NCBI GenBank assembly: GCA_037127255.1 | Contig: JBANSL010000009.1 | Location: forward strand, 16,752,475 to 16,816,474 | Length of the DNA stretch: 64,000 bases | Source: Persicaria tinctoria | Lineage: Eukaryota; Streptophyta; Magnoliopsida; Caryophyllales; Polygonaceae | Direction: 5' to 3' | Made by a program: the position numbers and the translations under genes | The notes under the pieces: generated by a model | What the model saw: the letters and a program-made list of their open reading frames with translations, nothing else | Told to the model about the DNA's origin: nothing | Database searches by the model: none | Part shown: positions 1 to 11,577 of the stretch, in pieces | Layout of the letters: the number at the start of each line of letters is the position of its first letter | How positions within the stretch are numbered: the stretch's first letter is position 1

Positions 1-321
1 AAGTATTCAAACATTCAAAATGTTCATACTGTTTCTAGTAGAAAAAATAGAAATGGCCAATTTAGGTCAAAAGCAAAACACAAAATATAAATTAAAAATT
101 TAAAGATAATAACAATAAAATATTAAATAAAAAAAATATATATTTGGTAACCATGTTAGCCATGGTATTCAGATTTCAATACCATTACCGTACCACCTTC
201 ATGCGGTTACCGCCAAGATGGTTACCACCATGTTGGCTACCACAAGTGTGGTTACCAACATAGTCGGTTTGTGGATGGTACGTGGTTGGTATGGTAATTT
301 CCGTACTATTTGCCAGCCCTA
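1..321 (+). mobile_element. hAT-type element, right part (copy 1)
   Basis: This is the right part of the hAT element seen whole at 27794-28534. It ends with GCCAGCCCTA at 321, followed by CATATTAT at 322-329, the 8-bp target duplication seen on both sides of the complete copy. It contains several GGTTACC / GGTAACC palindromic motifs and no coding potential. The left end lies outside the window. Confidence 0.8.
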
Positions 322-1365
322 CATATTATATGCTGAAATGCAATAATTCAGCAATCACATGTGAACATCTAAGTTTTGACTGGAGATGCCATCTCAAAAA
401 GTTATGAAATATTATAAGCGCAAGCGAGCTAGGTTTTCACCTCATGTAGCCATTTTTCATTCTCGACGTCCGCCATTACGAAATGGAACCAATTGGATTT
501 TCTCTTCTCTATCTCCGACACAAAATTGACAAAGGAATTGCAGACGCTGCACTTTTCAACCCCAAAACCCTAAAATTCATTATTCCAAAATTCGAAGTTT
601 TAAGCCATGATTTGAGATCAAATTCACACCCTAGATCACTAATCCCACTCAACAACAACTAAATTGATAGATAGAATGGAACTTTCGAGGGATAGATTGA
701 AAAATTCGAACTCTTAAAACTAACTTGAAATCGCAAGTCACCACCACCAGTCGCAGCCGCCGCGAGCCACCGCCTGCGCAACCAACTACTACCAATATAT
801 ACATTTCGGGTTTTTTTAATTATATTTTAATTGTTTTAAGATTACATTAAGTTGAAGTATTTTTTTTGGGTTCTAAAACTTGTTGTTTGTCATTACTCTT
901 GTTATTCAAGTTAATAAGTACTCCGTATTACCTATTTCCTTTTTATTTGTTATTTTGTTTTTGATACTCGTATTACCTGTTAACTTGATTTCTTTTTATA
1001 TTTGTTATTTTTATAAATTGTTTTTAATCTAGGGATGAATACTAGCTTGGCTTCGGTTCAGACTAAAACCTAAATTTTATTTGGAAGCTAGTGGACATGT
1101 TATTTTGAATATTATCGGGACTATTTAAGTTTTTCTATTGCTTTTGTGCTTAAATGCATGAACAATTTAAGTATTTATGTTGTTGATAGTTATAAATTTT
1201 AAATTTTATTTAAGTTGTGTTGTCTTTGGTTATTTGTATGCTTTTTTTCATCAACACTCAAAACATGGTAAAATACTATTACCAACACGTAGCAACCAAC
1301 TTAATTGGTAACCAATTAAGTTGGTACAACCCCTTCGGCAGTTGGTAATGGTTTGGATTTTAGGA
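322..1365. other. Non-coding spacer, copy 1
   Basis: AT-rich sequence with no recognised gene. About 560-640 is similar, in inverted orientation, to about 22620-22720, so it belongs to some dispersed repeat. From about 1262 to 1410 the sequence is rich in AACCAATT / AATTGGTT palindromes and resembles the inner part of a hAT or MITE element, but no boundaries or target duplications can be set. Confidence 0.5.
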
Positions 1366-2394
1366 TTACCAATTATAATTGGTTGGTACGTGGTAACGAC
1401 AAAAACTAATTGGTATTGTACCGTTATGGAGCCTCATCCTCACATTATGAAGTGTATGGCGTGTACCGTCATGGAGCCTCATCCTCACTCTCCCGATTCC
1501 TTTAACTCTCAACTTCTCTCTACTCGCTAGATTGCAATCACCAAATTCTCCATCAGTCTTCAAGGTGTCAAATAATGCTTGATCCTTGCAAATGTGCATC
1601 GACACGGCATTATCCATCACCCACTCTAACTTAGCAACCTCTTCACTTGTTGTTAAGTACACCTCATCATAACCACCAACTTCACCATCAACCACGCCGA
1701 CCACATTCGTTTGTGAGCAATCATCATTCTTCCGCACAGACGTCTTTCTCAACATCTTCACATCCTCCCTGAATTGCGGATACCTCATTTGTATGTGACC
1801 CTTCTCCCCATAATAATAGCACTCCACATCACTAAGATCCCGACGATGATATGATTTTGATCTCCATCTCGGGCCACCATTCCCCGTCTCTACATTATCC
1901 GAGTCAAGAAGCGGTCGTGATCTAGATCTTCACCTTTGGTGATCATTCCCCCTTGACTGGCTCCTCCCTCGCTCACGATTCTCCGCAACTATTATGCTAT
2001 CCCTTCCTGTGTTGAGAGCGTCATTCTTCATCATCCTCTCACTCTCTCGTAACGCAGCTGTTACCTCCTCTAGAGTGAGAGTCGTTCTTCCTACGAGCAA
2101 TGTCTGCACCAAAGGCTTGTAGGACCTCGATAATGACGCTAAAAACAGTAATGCTTGCTCCTCATCTTTAATATTATCATCCGTATTCATCAACTTGCAT
2201 ACTAGTTGATATTAATGACGCTAACAACAATAACGCTTGCTCCTCATCTTTAATATTATCATCCGCATTCATCAACTATCATACTAGTTGATTGAAAGAG
2301 TTAATGTGGTCATGAAGATTACCTCATTCATCCATTCTGAGCGAGTATAACTCCATCTTCAAGCACAACCGGTTCATTAACGACTTCGACGCAT
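1366..2394 (-). pseudogene. Copia gag-protease remnant (copy 1)
   Basis: The minus strand encodes pieces of a Ty1/Copia Gag and protease. A UBN2-type Gag C-terminal part lies at about 2394-1930 (segments like LLFLASLSRSYKPL), followed by a degenerate zinc knuckle (ECYYYGEKGHIQMRYP, last Cys lost). An aspartic-protease-like stretch reads WVMDNAVSMHICKD, where the catalytic DSGA-type motif has become DNAV. A tandem duplication of about 77 bp at 2150-2290 and stop codons break the frame. The 5' side is cut at 2395 by a CACTA terminus, which suggests the CACTA element landed in this Copia copy. It cannot make active protein. Confidence 0.75.
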
Positions 2395-3096
2395 CACTAG
2401 TACAAAAACAAGAATATACCCCAGGCATTTTACCTAATATACCTAGGATCTGACAAGGGAATGCTCCGGGCTTCAGGTTGGTTGAGCTAAAATGTAAGTC
2501 TGACTTTATAGCCCGGATATATATCCGTGGTATATAAACAAAAATATTTTGAGCTGAAAAGACACGCCCGAGGTATATACTTATTATATCCGGGGCATAT
2601 ACCTCTAATATCCGGGATATATACTCAAGCAAATTTTTAACTCAAAAATAAGCCCGGGGTATATACATCTAATATCCAGGGTATATACCTCTAACCTCCG
2701 GGGTATATAGTACATCCAATCTGAGTTTAATTTCGTTTATCCGGGGTATTAAACTGAAATTATCCGGGGTATATACCTCTTGGGAGAATATTCTTGTCTT
2801 ATATATAGCCCAGAGGTCTCACTAAAAATCCGAGGTATATAATGATTTTTTTTAAAAAAAAAATTCAATACCCACAATTGAATAGCACATTCAGATTAAT
2901 ATATAGACAACCAAAAATCCACAATTGAATGGCACATGAAACAAATTTTTTGAATTTCAACTCTTCAATGTACCAAGTGCTTACAATTTGGAACAAACTA
3001 AGGCATTGCAAAACGTTGTACATGTTCAACAACACATGAATAACGTCTTACAATCTACATAGATGAACCATACCCCTATAATATGCCCGAGGAAGA
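2395..3096 (+). mobile_element. CACTA-type transposon end fragment (copy 1)
   Basis: Begins with CACTAGTACAAAAAC, the terminal inverted repeat typical of plant CACTA elements and close to the end of the complete element at 24130. Behind it are many degenerate subterminal repeats of the form CCGGGGTATATACC (about 2410-2850), as expected for transposase-binding sites. At about 2868-2940 a sequence with CCACAATTGAAT..GCACAT occurs twice in tandem. The far end is not here: the T-family LTR starts at 3097. In copy 2 the continuation may lie right of 62210. Confidence 0.65.
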
Positions 3097-4979
3097 TGTT
3101 GTAGGAGGAAATCGAGTTCAAAATATAGAAATATAAATCAAACCGGATTATGCCCACGCAAATGATTACAAGACTTCCTCCCGATGTAGTAAAAGGAAGT
3201 CATGATCGATCCTCGAGGAATCGTGTCAGCGGATCTCAGGCAGCGGAAAATCTCACGGATGGTTGTCGACTTCAGAGTACTCGACCTCGACTAAGGTTAG
3301 TCGACAGAGGGTCAAGGACAGTCGAATTCGAGCAAGGCAAAGTCACTGGATTTTTGGTCGATCTCGAGAAGTTTGCTCGACGTCGAATTGGCTGGTCGTA
3401 GTCGAGTCGGCCTGGTGGACTTCGAGGAACCTGCAGAGACAGAAGCAACAACGATCTTTGCTCGATCGAGAATGAGTAGTCGACGTCGACCAAGCGGTGG
3501 TCGTAGTCGAGCAGTAACAGTAACGAAAATAAAAGACAAATCTTTGCGGAATTCAGAATAAAATACGTAAAAGAAAACTTCCAAAATCGGGGTTTGCGAC
3601 AACAATAACCAAACATACATAAGGCAAGATAAATAACGATAATCATGCAAATTGCATCGAAGGATCAAGCTTTCGCCTTTTCCAACAATTAGACAACTCT
3701 TTCAAGAAACCCTAATTGTATCTACCGATTTTATGTTTATAATCCAAGTTGTTAGCATGGATCTCTATTAAATAGGTAATAAACACATAAAAGGTAGTAG
3801 ATGCTCAAAACATAATAAAAGTCGAATCTTTACCTCAAAAACGCTTGGCTATCGTCGGGCTCGCCCCAACCCTAGAAGTGGGTGGACTACTCGCTCTTCA
3901 TCAAAATCGCAGACATCATTGATGGAAAAGAAATTTGCATTAAAATCAACCAAAGCTTACAACATATTAGAGCCAACTTGCTCTCGCTCCATAACTCCTC
4001 TCGGCCTCCACTTTCTCTCTCTCTCTCTCTCCTACTTCTCTTCCTAAGATTGAATTGAATGATGGAATGAATAAAAATCAGCCCTATAGGCTTCCAATCC
4101 TTGCTAATCAAGGAAGGAAATTCTATCTATATCTCTATCTAACATAGAACATATAATTCTACTTAGAAATAAATCTATCTAAATAAGTAAAACTAGATAA
4201 ATCCTAGGGTAATTAATTGTTTAACCCTTAGGATAGATAAAAAGATAAAAATATCTAAATCGTCATGTGTTGGAAATCTTCTCTCGAAAATATCTCCATC
4301 GGATTCGGGATAGAACCTTAACAAGACTCGGACTAGATCGAAATCCGCCACTGTGGTCAACTCGATATCGAGTAGCCTTACTCGATATTGACCAACATTT
4401 CTTCGCTTCAGCTCCAGCAACTCGATTCCGGCCACCAGAGTGAACATCGACCAGCTTCAACTCGATATCGACTAAGTCAAGTCGATATCGACTTCTTCCT
4501 TTCTTCCTCAGCTGGCTTGTTCGATTATGGGATCTCACTCGATTTTTGGCTTGGTCGACTTTGACCAATTCTGGTCGATGTCGAGGAAATCTTGCCTTCT
4601 CTTCACAGCTCCTCGATCTGGTTCTCTTACTCGAGCTCGGGTGTGTTTTTGGCCTTGGTCGTCATCGAGTAACTTACTCGACATCGAGTAAAGTCTTGAA
4701 CTCGAGTTGGCTTCTTCTTCCTTCCTCGATCAAGTCTGCTCTCCCGCTGTAGTCGACATCGAGTAGCCTTAGTCGACTTCGAGTAGATCCCATTTTTTTG
4801 TTTCGTCTCGGAATGGCTCCAAATTTTGTAATATTAAACCAAAACTTATGTAGACCTCTATTTCTTGTAAATAAGCATATAATACACAAATTCAACATAT
4901 TCCCAGCCTGAAATATGCAAAGTACATAGAATAAGGAGCTAAAATAAGCATAGAAAAATGGCATAAAACATGGACATCA
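3097..4979 (-). repeat. T-family LTR (3' LTR, copy 1)
   Basis: On the minus strand it starts TGATGTCCATG at 4979 and ends CTACAACA at 3097 (1,883 bp, TG...CA). The first 5 bp outside are GAAGA. Two blocks dense in TCGA (about 3210-3510 and 4330-4790) flank the leader. A CT microsatellite lies at 4013-4031. Compared with the other copy, 13 bp between two ATAGGCT repeats near 4085-4092 are missing, which removes the CTATAAATA TATA box, so this LTR probably cannot start transcription normally. It is preceded on the minus strand by a polypurine tract, so it is a 3' LTR. Confidence 0.85.
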
Positions 4980-4998
4980 AATCACCTCATACTTAAGC

Positions 4999-5016
4999 TT
5001 GCTTGTCCCTAAGCAA
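4999..5016 (-). promoter_or_regulatory. RGGA hairpin next to polypurine tract (T1)
   Basis: On the minus strand the sequence is TTGCTT-AGGGAC-AAGCAA. Copy 2 (33213-33230) has the intact form TTGCTTG-GGGA-CAAGCAA; one base change in copy 1 opened the closing pair. It lies just before AAGTATGAGG and the LTR start. Confidence 0.5.
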
Positions 5017-5430
5017 TAACTTGGATGGTCATTCAGGGGAAGAAATCAAAACTCTCAACATAGTAGATTCATTCTTATATGACCCTGCAATCAATTACCA
5101 TCATCGAAAAGATACTTGTGCCACAATCCATGCATGTGCAAATAAAAAGCAACATCTACTCATAAAAGGAGGGTTATGCAAAAAACAATTCATGTGATAA
5201 AGCATTAATAATCAAGAGGACTTTATTTGAGCTCAAAAGGAGTAGATATGTAAAAGGCTAAAGGTAGGCAAATTTTGGCCATGTGGTGTTAATGATCTGG
5301 GGAAATGCATTATTTCCAATCTGAATTTCCACATTCCTTCTTAATAAGATTCATCACTTTTCTCTCTTTCGCTCAATGCTTTTTTTCCCAATATTATGCC
5401 TTAACCTCTCTAACCTCAACACTGCCTTCT

Positions 5431-5466
5431 CGCGAGTCGCAAATATGGGTGTCATGAATGGCCTCG
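5431..5466 (-). promoter_or_regulatory. Conserved CATGACACCCAT motif (T1)
   Basis: Minus strand reads GGCCATTCATGACACCCAT followed by ATTTGCGACTCGCG. The same motif occurs at 33645-33680, 50841-50877 and three times at 15345-15556. Function unknown. Confidence 0.5.
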
Positions 5467-6178
5467 GATACTTAGGGCTTTGGACTCCTCACCTGTGTCC
5501 TATCTCGCCGAACTTTTATCTCAGCGAGCAGGGTCGATCTACCTTTATCTCCTGAGGTGATCGGAATTTTTTTTCACTCATTCCATTTTTCATCAATTTC
5601 AAACAATTTCCTACCGAACTCCAATAATGATAACAACAACACAAACACCATATGATAATCTCCATAATGTGACATCATTCTCAACATAATCGCCGGATAG
5701 GAAATAAGGTAAAGAATGGTAATATTTAGATCATGTGGAGCACTGTATGAAATAAGGCATAATACGGTTTTTGTGATGCATAAGCATAAGTAAGGCTAGG
5801 ATATAACAATATGAGAATTGTATGGAAATATAAAGTCCTCCATCCTCTTATCATGCAACATGTCAAAAACAACATCAAGTTTTACCATCTTCTATGGTTT
5901 TCCATAAAATATGCATTTCATTGTGACTTCCCTTTACTAGGCAATTTCATGCTATATCTCTAATGAATCCAATTTTGCATCGTCGAGTTCAATAAAAGCA
6001 TCGATGACTCTTTTCTTTGACCAATTTACAAGCATTGGGAGATGTCTCATATAACTTTGAGTTTAGCATTTAAGCACAAAAATTTAAAATTTTACTCAAA
6101 ATTCACCATGTTAAACCAAAAGCAAGAATAAAACATAAATAAATAATATTAAGCTCTTCCCCCACCCCATACTTAAAA

Positions 6179-6200
6179 TATACAGTGTCCCTACTGTATA
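6179..6200 (-). promoter_or_regulatory. RGGA-type hairpin, upstream copy (T1)
   Basis: Minus strand TATACAGT-AGGGAC-ACTGTATA, an 8-bp stem, followed by AAGTATGGGGTGGGGG. This is the upstream member of the hairpin pair in T1. Its stem differs from that of the terminal hairpin. Confidence 0.5.
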
Positions 6201-6262
6201 AAATCAATATAAAATAAGGGTAAATGAAGGAAGTCACCGAATAACGCGCTGTAGAGTCAAAA

Positions 6263-6653
6263 TTTCATACATCAATGCAGACAGTGAGAACTGATAATGG
6301 CACTAAGTTTACACAAAAGGGTTGTGTTTATTTGTTTGCTTTTAAAGGAATTATTCATCAAAGGACAACTCGAGGGGTCTATGAGCAAAATGGGAGAGTG
6401 GAAAGGAAACATAGGCATTTGATTGAAACTGCCAGGGCTAGCTATGCAATCTGAGATCAGTGCTCTCACACAGAACAACACTTGGAAGGTTACACCTTTG
6501 CCTCAAGGAAAAAAGGTTATTGGTTGCAAATGGATTTTTAAAATCAAGAATAGGCCAGATGGTTCAATTGAAAGGTATAAGACAAGATTGGTAGCTAAGG
6601 GATACAACCAAGTCAAAGCCAAGGATTACAAGCAGACTTTCTCTCCTGTAGCT
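6263..6653 (+). pseudogene. Copia C1 integrase-RT fragment
   Basis: Encodes the end of the integrase core (TDNGTKF and [16 protein letters not shown], which supply the second Asp and the Glu of DDE). It is then fused by an internal deletion directly to the start of the reverse transcriptase region ([35 protein letters not shown]). The deletion joint lies at about 6440, where the integrase C-terminal part is missing. The open frame ends at the T-LTR insertion at 6654 and homology resumes at 8785. The 5' LTR, gag and protease of C1 are absent, so C1 is dead. Confidence 0.85.
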
Positions 6654-8230
6654 GTGGTGAGCCTAATTTACCATGTTTTATAGTTACTTTTATATCGTAT
6701 ACATTTCATGCATTTGGGTTAGAATAATACAAAATCTGTGTAGTATATGTTTATTTGCAATATATGGAAGTCTACATAAGTTTTTGTTATATTTCGCAGA
6801 AATCGGACGCACTTTGGAGCTTAAAGAAAACTCATGGAGAAGCTAAGAATGGTGAAGCTGGAGAAAAGACCATTTTTTGGCATTCATCATTCTGAATCAA
6901 GCTTTTATGTCTTCATGAGAGTTGTATCCCTCGGAAAGAGCTTTCCAACGCATGGTCATATGCATCAATCCGACGAACGATGACTCGGGAAAGTGCGTTT
7001 TAAGAACAGAGCAGAAAGATGAGAGATTTACTCGATCTCGAGTACATTTACTCGATATCGACCAAAAGTGTCCGAGCAGTGCTTGGTCGAGGACGGGCCA
7101 GATAGAGGAACTGAAGGAAAAAGCAACCCGACTCCGGAGCCCTACTCGATCTCGAGTAAACTAGTCGAGATCGACCAACACTCTGATGCCATGCCCGGAG
7201 TCGAGAAGTTGTGCCAAGTCGAGAAGCCGAGGACTGAAGACGCCGAGCACAAATCTACTCGATCTTGAGGAAGTTACCCGATCTCGAGGACCCCAGCAGC
7301 GCCTGTCCGAGCTTGATCGACCACCAGTTACCCGAGACGCCCAGCCAAGCCGAAGTCGACGTCACTCTTACTCGATCTCGAGTAGAGGTGGTCGAGATCG
7401 AGGAAACCGTGTCCGAAGCAGCGTTAGACGGTTTGCTATCCTACGCGGTTTGGGAATCCTTGGAGCCGAAGGAATCCGAGTTTGGCCGAGATCTATCAAC
7501 ATCTATCTATGGAGAGAGGACCTATCAACACAAGAAGATATTTTGCTCTTTTGGATATAATTTCTTCTATGGATTTAATTTCTTTATTGAATTTATTTAT
7601 CTTTAAAGCTTTTAGATTTAGATTTAGATATAGATAGAGATTTCTATCCTTGAATAGCAAGGATTAGAATGCTATAAATAAAGCCCATGGGGCTGATTTT
7701 AGGAATCATTCAATTCACAAGTTAGAGAAGTAGTTCCATAGAGACGGTTTAGGAGTTCAAAGGTTTTAGGGTTTTGGCGTTCAATGAAAGTTGGAGTGCC
7801 GGGATTGTAAAGGCTTAGAATTAAATTTAGTTTAATGCCAGTTTCTTTTCATACATCAATGTTTGCTATTGCGATGAAGAGCGAGTAGTCCACCCACTTC
7901 TGGAGCTGGGGTGATCCCGACGGTGGCCATGTGAGGTGATGCGGTAAAGGTACAATCTTTTTATGCAATTCGTCTTCTATCCCTATGAGCATGGTTCTTT
8001 TGCGAGAGTTGAAGGTGATCCTTGTTTGTGTTATTGAAGCGAAAGTGATCTTAATGCAACTTGGGTTAATTATGTGAAAAGGGTTAGTAACAATTAGGGT
8101 TTATGCGAAAGCCTCTATCTTCCTATTTGTTAATAACGAAAGGTATTTTGATGGAAAGCATGATCTTTTATGCCTTTATGTGTTACTTTGCATGGTTATC
8201 GTTGTGGCGTTGATACCCTGGCTTTGGAAG

Positions 8231-8318
<88 letters not shown>

Positions 8319-8784
8319 TTATTTCTTCCGAAATCTGAGTTCTGTGATTCGAAGTTGCAATTTACAAGTTTCTGTTTTTAGTCGATCTAGAGCAGTGGTT
8401 AGTCGAGATCGAGTTGGCTGCTTGTCGATCTCGAGTAGGGCTTTGTCTGGATCGAGTTGTGTGTCTGAGTTTTCCGAGTTTCTGTCATCGCCGTTTTTAG
8501 TCAATCTCGAGTTCTGCTGTGTCGAGATCGAGCAGCTTCGGTCTTTGCTTTTATTTATGCTTTCCTTTGTTATTTCTGTGTTTTTTTCTTTGTTTCTGTC
8601 TTTTCTTTGCTTTTCTGTGAGATATACAACTACCTAGGATCCGCTGACATGCTTCCTCGTGGATCGATCCTGACTTCCCACTACTGCATAGGGAGGAGGT
8701 CTTGTAATTATTTGCTGGGGCACGAATCTGGTTATGACGGCACCTACTGCATTGGCGCCGTTTTTTGGACCTGTATGTCATACT
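6654..8784 (+). mobile_element. T-family LTR inserted in C1
   Basis: The 2,131-bp insertion interrupts the C1 reverse transcriptase between direct copies of TGTAGCT (6647-6653 and 8785-8791). From 6671 (CCATGTTTTATA) to 8751 it aligns with the T-family LTR. TCGA-rich blocks lie at about 7025-7410 and 8380-8540, and a CTATAAATA TATA box at 7672-7680. The first bases (6654-6670) do not match the normal TGATGTCC start and look like a damaged end of the polypurine region. The right end continues past the LTR into TGGCGCCGTT (8753-8762), a partial tRNA-Asp primer site. It is therefore a little more than a solo LTR. Confidence 0.75.
8234..8314 (+). repeat. (AT)n microsatellite
   Basis: About 80 bp of uninterrupted TA/AT dinucleotides inside the leader part of the T-family LTR. 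Related LTRs at 57480-60792 lack it, so it expanded in this copy. Confidence 0.95.
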
Positions 8785-9434
8785 TGTAGCTAAACTGACT
8801 AGAGTTCATGTCGTACTTGCAATTGCTGCCTGCAGAGGATGGGTTCTTCATCAACTTGATGTCAACAATGCATTTTTGCATTGTTATCTTGATGAGAAAA
8901 TATACATGGTGCCACCTCCAGGGGTTACAGTCCCCTTTGGGCATGTTTGTCAGCTTAAGAGATCATTGTATGGTCTTAAACAAGCAAGTAGGCAGTGGGA
9001 CCATGAGCTCACTAGATTCATGGTTAACTTGGGTTTCACACAATCTGGACATGACTTTTCTCTCTTTGTCAAATATGATGGGAAATATATTACCATAGCA
9101 CTTGTGTATGTTGAGGATATGCTAATCATGCGCAATTCTAGCATTGAGATAGCTGCCACTAAAGCTGCTTTGCATAAGGAGTTCACCATCAAGGATCTTG
9201 GCGTTGTAAGTTATTTCCTTGGCATGGAAATTGCAAGATCTTCCACTGGCGTTGTAAGTTAAACATACTCACTGATGCTCAGATGGAAGATTATAAGCCA
9301 ACAGAATTTCCTATGCAACATGGTCTCAAGTTATCTTCAATAGTTGGGGATCCTATTGATCATCCTGAGGATTATAGAAGGCTGGTTTGTAGACTTCTTT
9401 ATCTCACCATAACTCGGCCAGACATTTCATATAA
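8785..9434 (+). pseudogene. Copia C1 reverse transcriptase, middle part
   Basis: Continues the reverse transcriptase: LDVNNAFLH, YGLKQASRQW and the catalytic box, which reads YVEDML in place of the family's YVDDML, so one catalytic Asp is now Glu. A stop at about 9260 ends the frame. Remnants (DAQMEDYKPTEFPMQHG, LLYLTITRPDISY) follow to 9434. G1 then interrupts it and C1 resumes at 19420. The Asp-to-Glu change plus the stop make it inactive. Confidence 0.85.
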
Positions 9435-10328
9435 TGTAAAGGCTCGGATTTTCATATCCTAATTTTTCGGAAAAAGGAAAATAAAAATGAATTTAAATCG
9501 GATTTAAAACTCGTTTAGCGGATTCCGACCGAAATATAAAATTTGGCGAACGATTTCCGTCATCTTACCTCGAAAATTCAAAATAATTATCGAATTGCGA
9601 TATTCTTCTTAATTAAAAATAATCTAATTGATCGAGAAAGCGAGAGTCGAAAAAACTAACATTTGTAAACTAATTGCAGAATTCAAAATTTGCGTATTCG
9701 GGATTTATTTCCGGGTATGTGTTTACCCAATTCAACACACAATACTCACCAACTCCCACACTTCACCATACCTCTTCAAAGGCAATCCCTCTCCCCGTCA
9801 TTCTTCATTCACATCACACTCCTCACCATCACTTTCACCAACTCCCTCTCCCTTCATACCTTTGCTGATCAACACACCATCACCACCATTGTTCTTCATC
9901 ACCATCGTCTCTGCTCCCCTTCGATCACCACCATTCGCCACCTCTAGCCGCCCTTCCATCATTGCCGGACTACCACCGGCGCCGCCAGCATCCACCAAGG
10001 CGCCACAAGCATCCCCGGAGCCACCAGCGCCGTCGACGAGCCACCGAACAACCTCCTTGGTCTGTTTCGCGAAGCCTCATTCCGGTAAGTCGTTCTTCTT
10101 TGTTTCCGATCGAAATTGCCTTCGGTCTTCACCAACACGCTCACCCATGTCCGACGCAGGTTCGACGAGCCATCGCAAGCCTGCGACGATGCCCAAAACT
10201 CCGATCGAGAGCTCCGAAGTCACGAACCCCCTTAGTGAGCTTCCGCCTTTCCCTCCTCTGTTTTAATCCAATTTCTGTTTTGGGTCGGGTTGTGGGCGAG
10301 TCTGAGTGTGTGTGAGCTGAGTGCGGGG

Positions 10329-11573
10329 TGATAATGCATATTTTAGATAGGCATTATAGATACATTTAGTTTAGTTAGGTTGCATTTCTTGCTTGCTTTA
10401 TCGTTAAATTGCATCTTGTGTTTATTTTAGAAAAGTTCAAATTCTGCGCAAATTTGTGTTTATCTCGCAGATTGAATCGGAACACATATGGGAGATGCGA
10501 TATATCGAAGAGGAACACAAGATACATGGGAAGGAACAAGGAAGAAAGAAGCAAGACAGGACGAGAGAAGCCCGCAAAGGAAGCCAAGACCACGGCAAAA
10601 CTGAGAGCCGCGGGCGCCGCAGCTATTGCCGCGGCCGCAGCAGTGCCCGCCGCAACGGGAAGGAAAAGAAGCTTTTGCGGCGGGCGCCGCAACACTTGCG
10701 GCGGCCGCCGCACGTACGGACAGCGCGTATGCGCCGTTTTAGAAACCCTAGTTTTTATCCATGTTTATTTTGAGGCCGAATTGGATCTTTTTATTAGGCC
10801 TTTTATGTTATTTTTCAGGACCATTCATTCTATTCATTCCACCATTAGACTTTTTAGAGATTCTGAGCTATGTCTTCCATGAGGAACTAAACTCATCTAT
10901 TCTGCCTGCAATTTGAAGCTTTATTCGGATTGATTGTGAGTTTCTAATTCTCGCTCCTAGTTTCCTATTTGTGAATGCTTCGACTTCTTTGTGCTTAATT
11001 AATTATTGATTTGTTCTATCTAAGTGGCAAACTTATTCCTGGTTGTGAACCTTAACCTAAGTGGCAAACTTATTCCTTTAGGGCTGGTTGAACTAATTGA
11101 ATAAGTAGGAAGTTGAATGTGTTGTTAAATCCTTTTTTAGGGACTGCAAATACCTTGGCTAATCTCTGAACTTAAAGCTATCAATTGGGTTAAATCCTTC
11201 TTTAGGGACTGTTCGATTGATAAGGGTTGCTAGGACTGGTTGGACTAGTAACTATATTAGGTCGGGACAAGGGCATTCATAGGAAACATAATAGGACGAG
11301 AAGAAGTTACAAGGATCGCTTCAACCCAATAAAGTGGAAAATTGTAGGTGGAATTGCTTCTCTAAATTGTTTAAACCAAAATCACTTATTCTACTTTCGT
11401 TAATTTGCTTTAAAAACTTTCACACAAAAAACCCCCAATCTGGTTACTTAATCAACGTTAAAATCACATTTGAGTTATAAATTTCCCTGTGGGATCGACC
11501 TCTTACTTATTACTATACCAGTTATAGGTTTGAGTTTCTTTGGCGGAATCAACAACAGGTTTTCCCACCGTCA
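10329..11573 (+). repeat. A1 5' LTR
   Basis: TGATAATGCATATTTTAG at the start, CCGTCA at the end. Compared with the 3' LTR, about 47 bp have been replaced by a 20-bp patch (11021-11040), which is a second copy of the TAAGTGGCAAACTTATTCCT found just downstream at 11058-11077. A GC-rich motif array lies at 10601-10715. No clear TATA box was seen. Confidence 0.9.
10601..10715 (+). repeat. GCGGC-rich palindromic array in A1 5' LTR
   Basis: Contains GCGGGCGCCGCAGC, GCCGCGGCCGCAGC, GCGGCGGGCGCCGC and GCGGCGGCCGCCGC within about 115 bp, in a setting that is otherwise AT-rich. The same array is at 16262-16375 in the 3' LTR, and related arrays lie in the gag frame and the 3' untranslated region. Confidence 0.8.
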
Positions 11574-11577
11574 AATT

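Larger units (their letters stand above)
1..6262 (+). repeat. Segmental duplication, copy 1
   Basis: This segment matches 28214-34476 in the same orientation. By eye the copies differ at about 1% of positions plus a few small indels. Position 1 aligns with 28214, so the copy runs off the left edge of the window and its true left boundary is unknown. The right boundary is sharp: both copies read to TCAAAA, then copy 1 enters Copia integrase sequence while copy 2 stays in T-family sequence. The segment holds several unrelated elements in the same order, so it was copied as a block and not by one transposition. Confidence 0.95.
4980..6262 (-). other. T-family internal 3' untranslated region (copy 1)
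   Basis: Internal sequence upstream (on the minus strand) of the 3' LTR, ending in the purine-rich AAGTATGAGGTGATT next to the LTR. It has no coding potential. It holds the two RGGA-loop hairpins (4999-5016, 6179-6200) and one copy of the CATGACACCCAT motif (5431-5466). The same arrangement occurs in T3 and A1. It is cut at 6262, where Copia C1 begins. Confidence 0.75.

Noticed and set aside
3150..3561. Several overlapping open frames in both strands with Arg/Ser repeats
   Set aside because: They are produced by the TCGA arrays, which lack stop codons in most frames. They lie in an LTR.
7020..7606. Open frames over the TCGA block at 7.0-7.6 kb and again at 57.8-58.4 kb
   Set aside because: Same explanation; the frame is not conserved between the two copies.
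8753..8762. Complete tRNA-Asp primer site of a full element
   Set aside because: Only TGGCGCCGTT matches; the next bases are TTTT where GCCGGGG is expected, and no internal region follows.
9628..10315. Proline/serine-rich open frames that looked like a host protein start
   Set aside because: They lie inside the G1 LTR, overlap in three frames and contain no recognisable domain; such CCACC-rich stretches are common in chromovirus LTRs.
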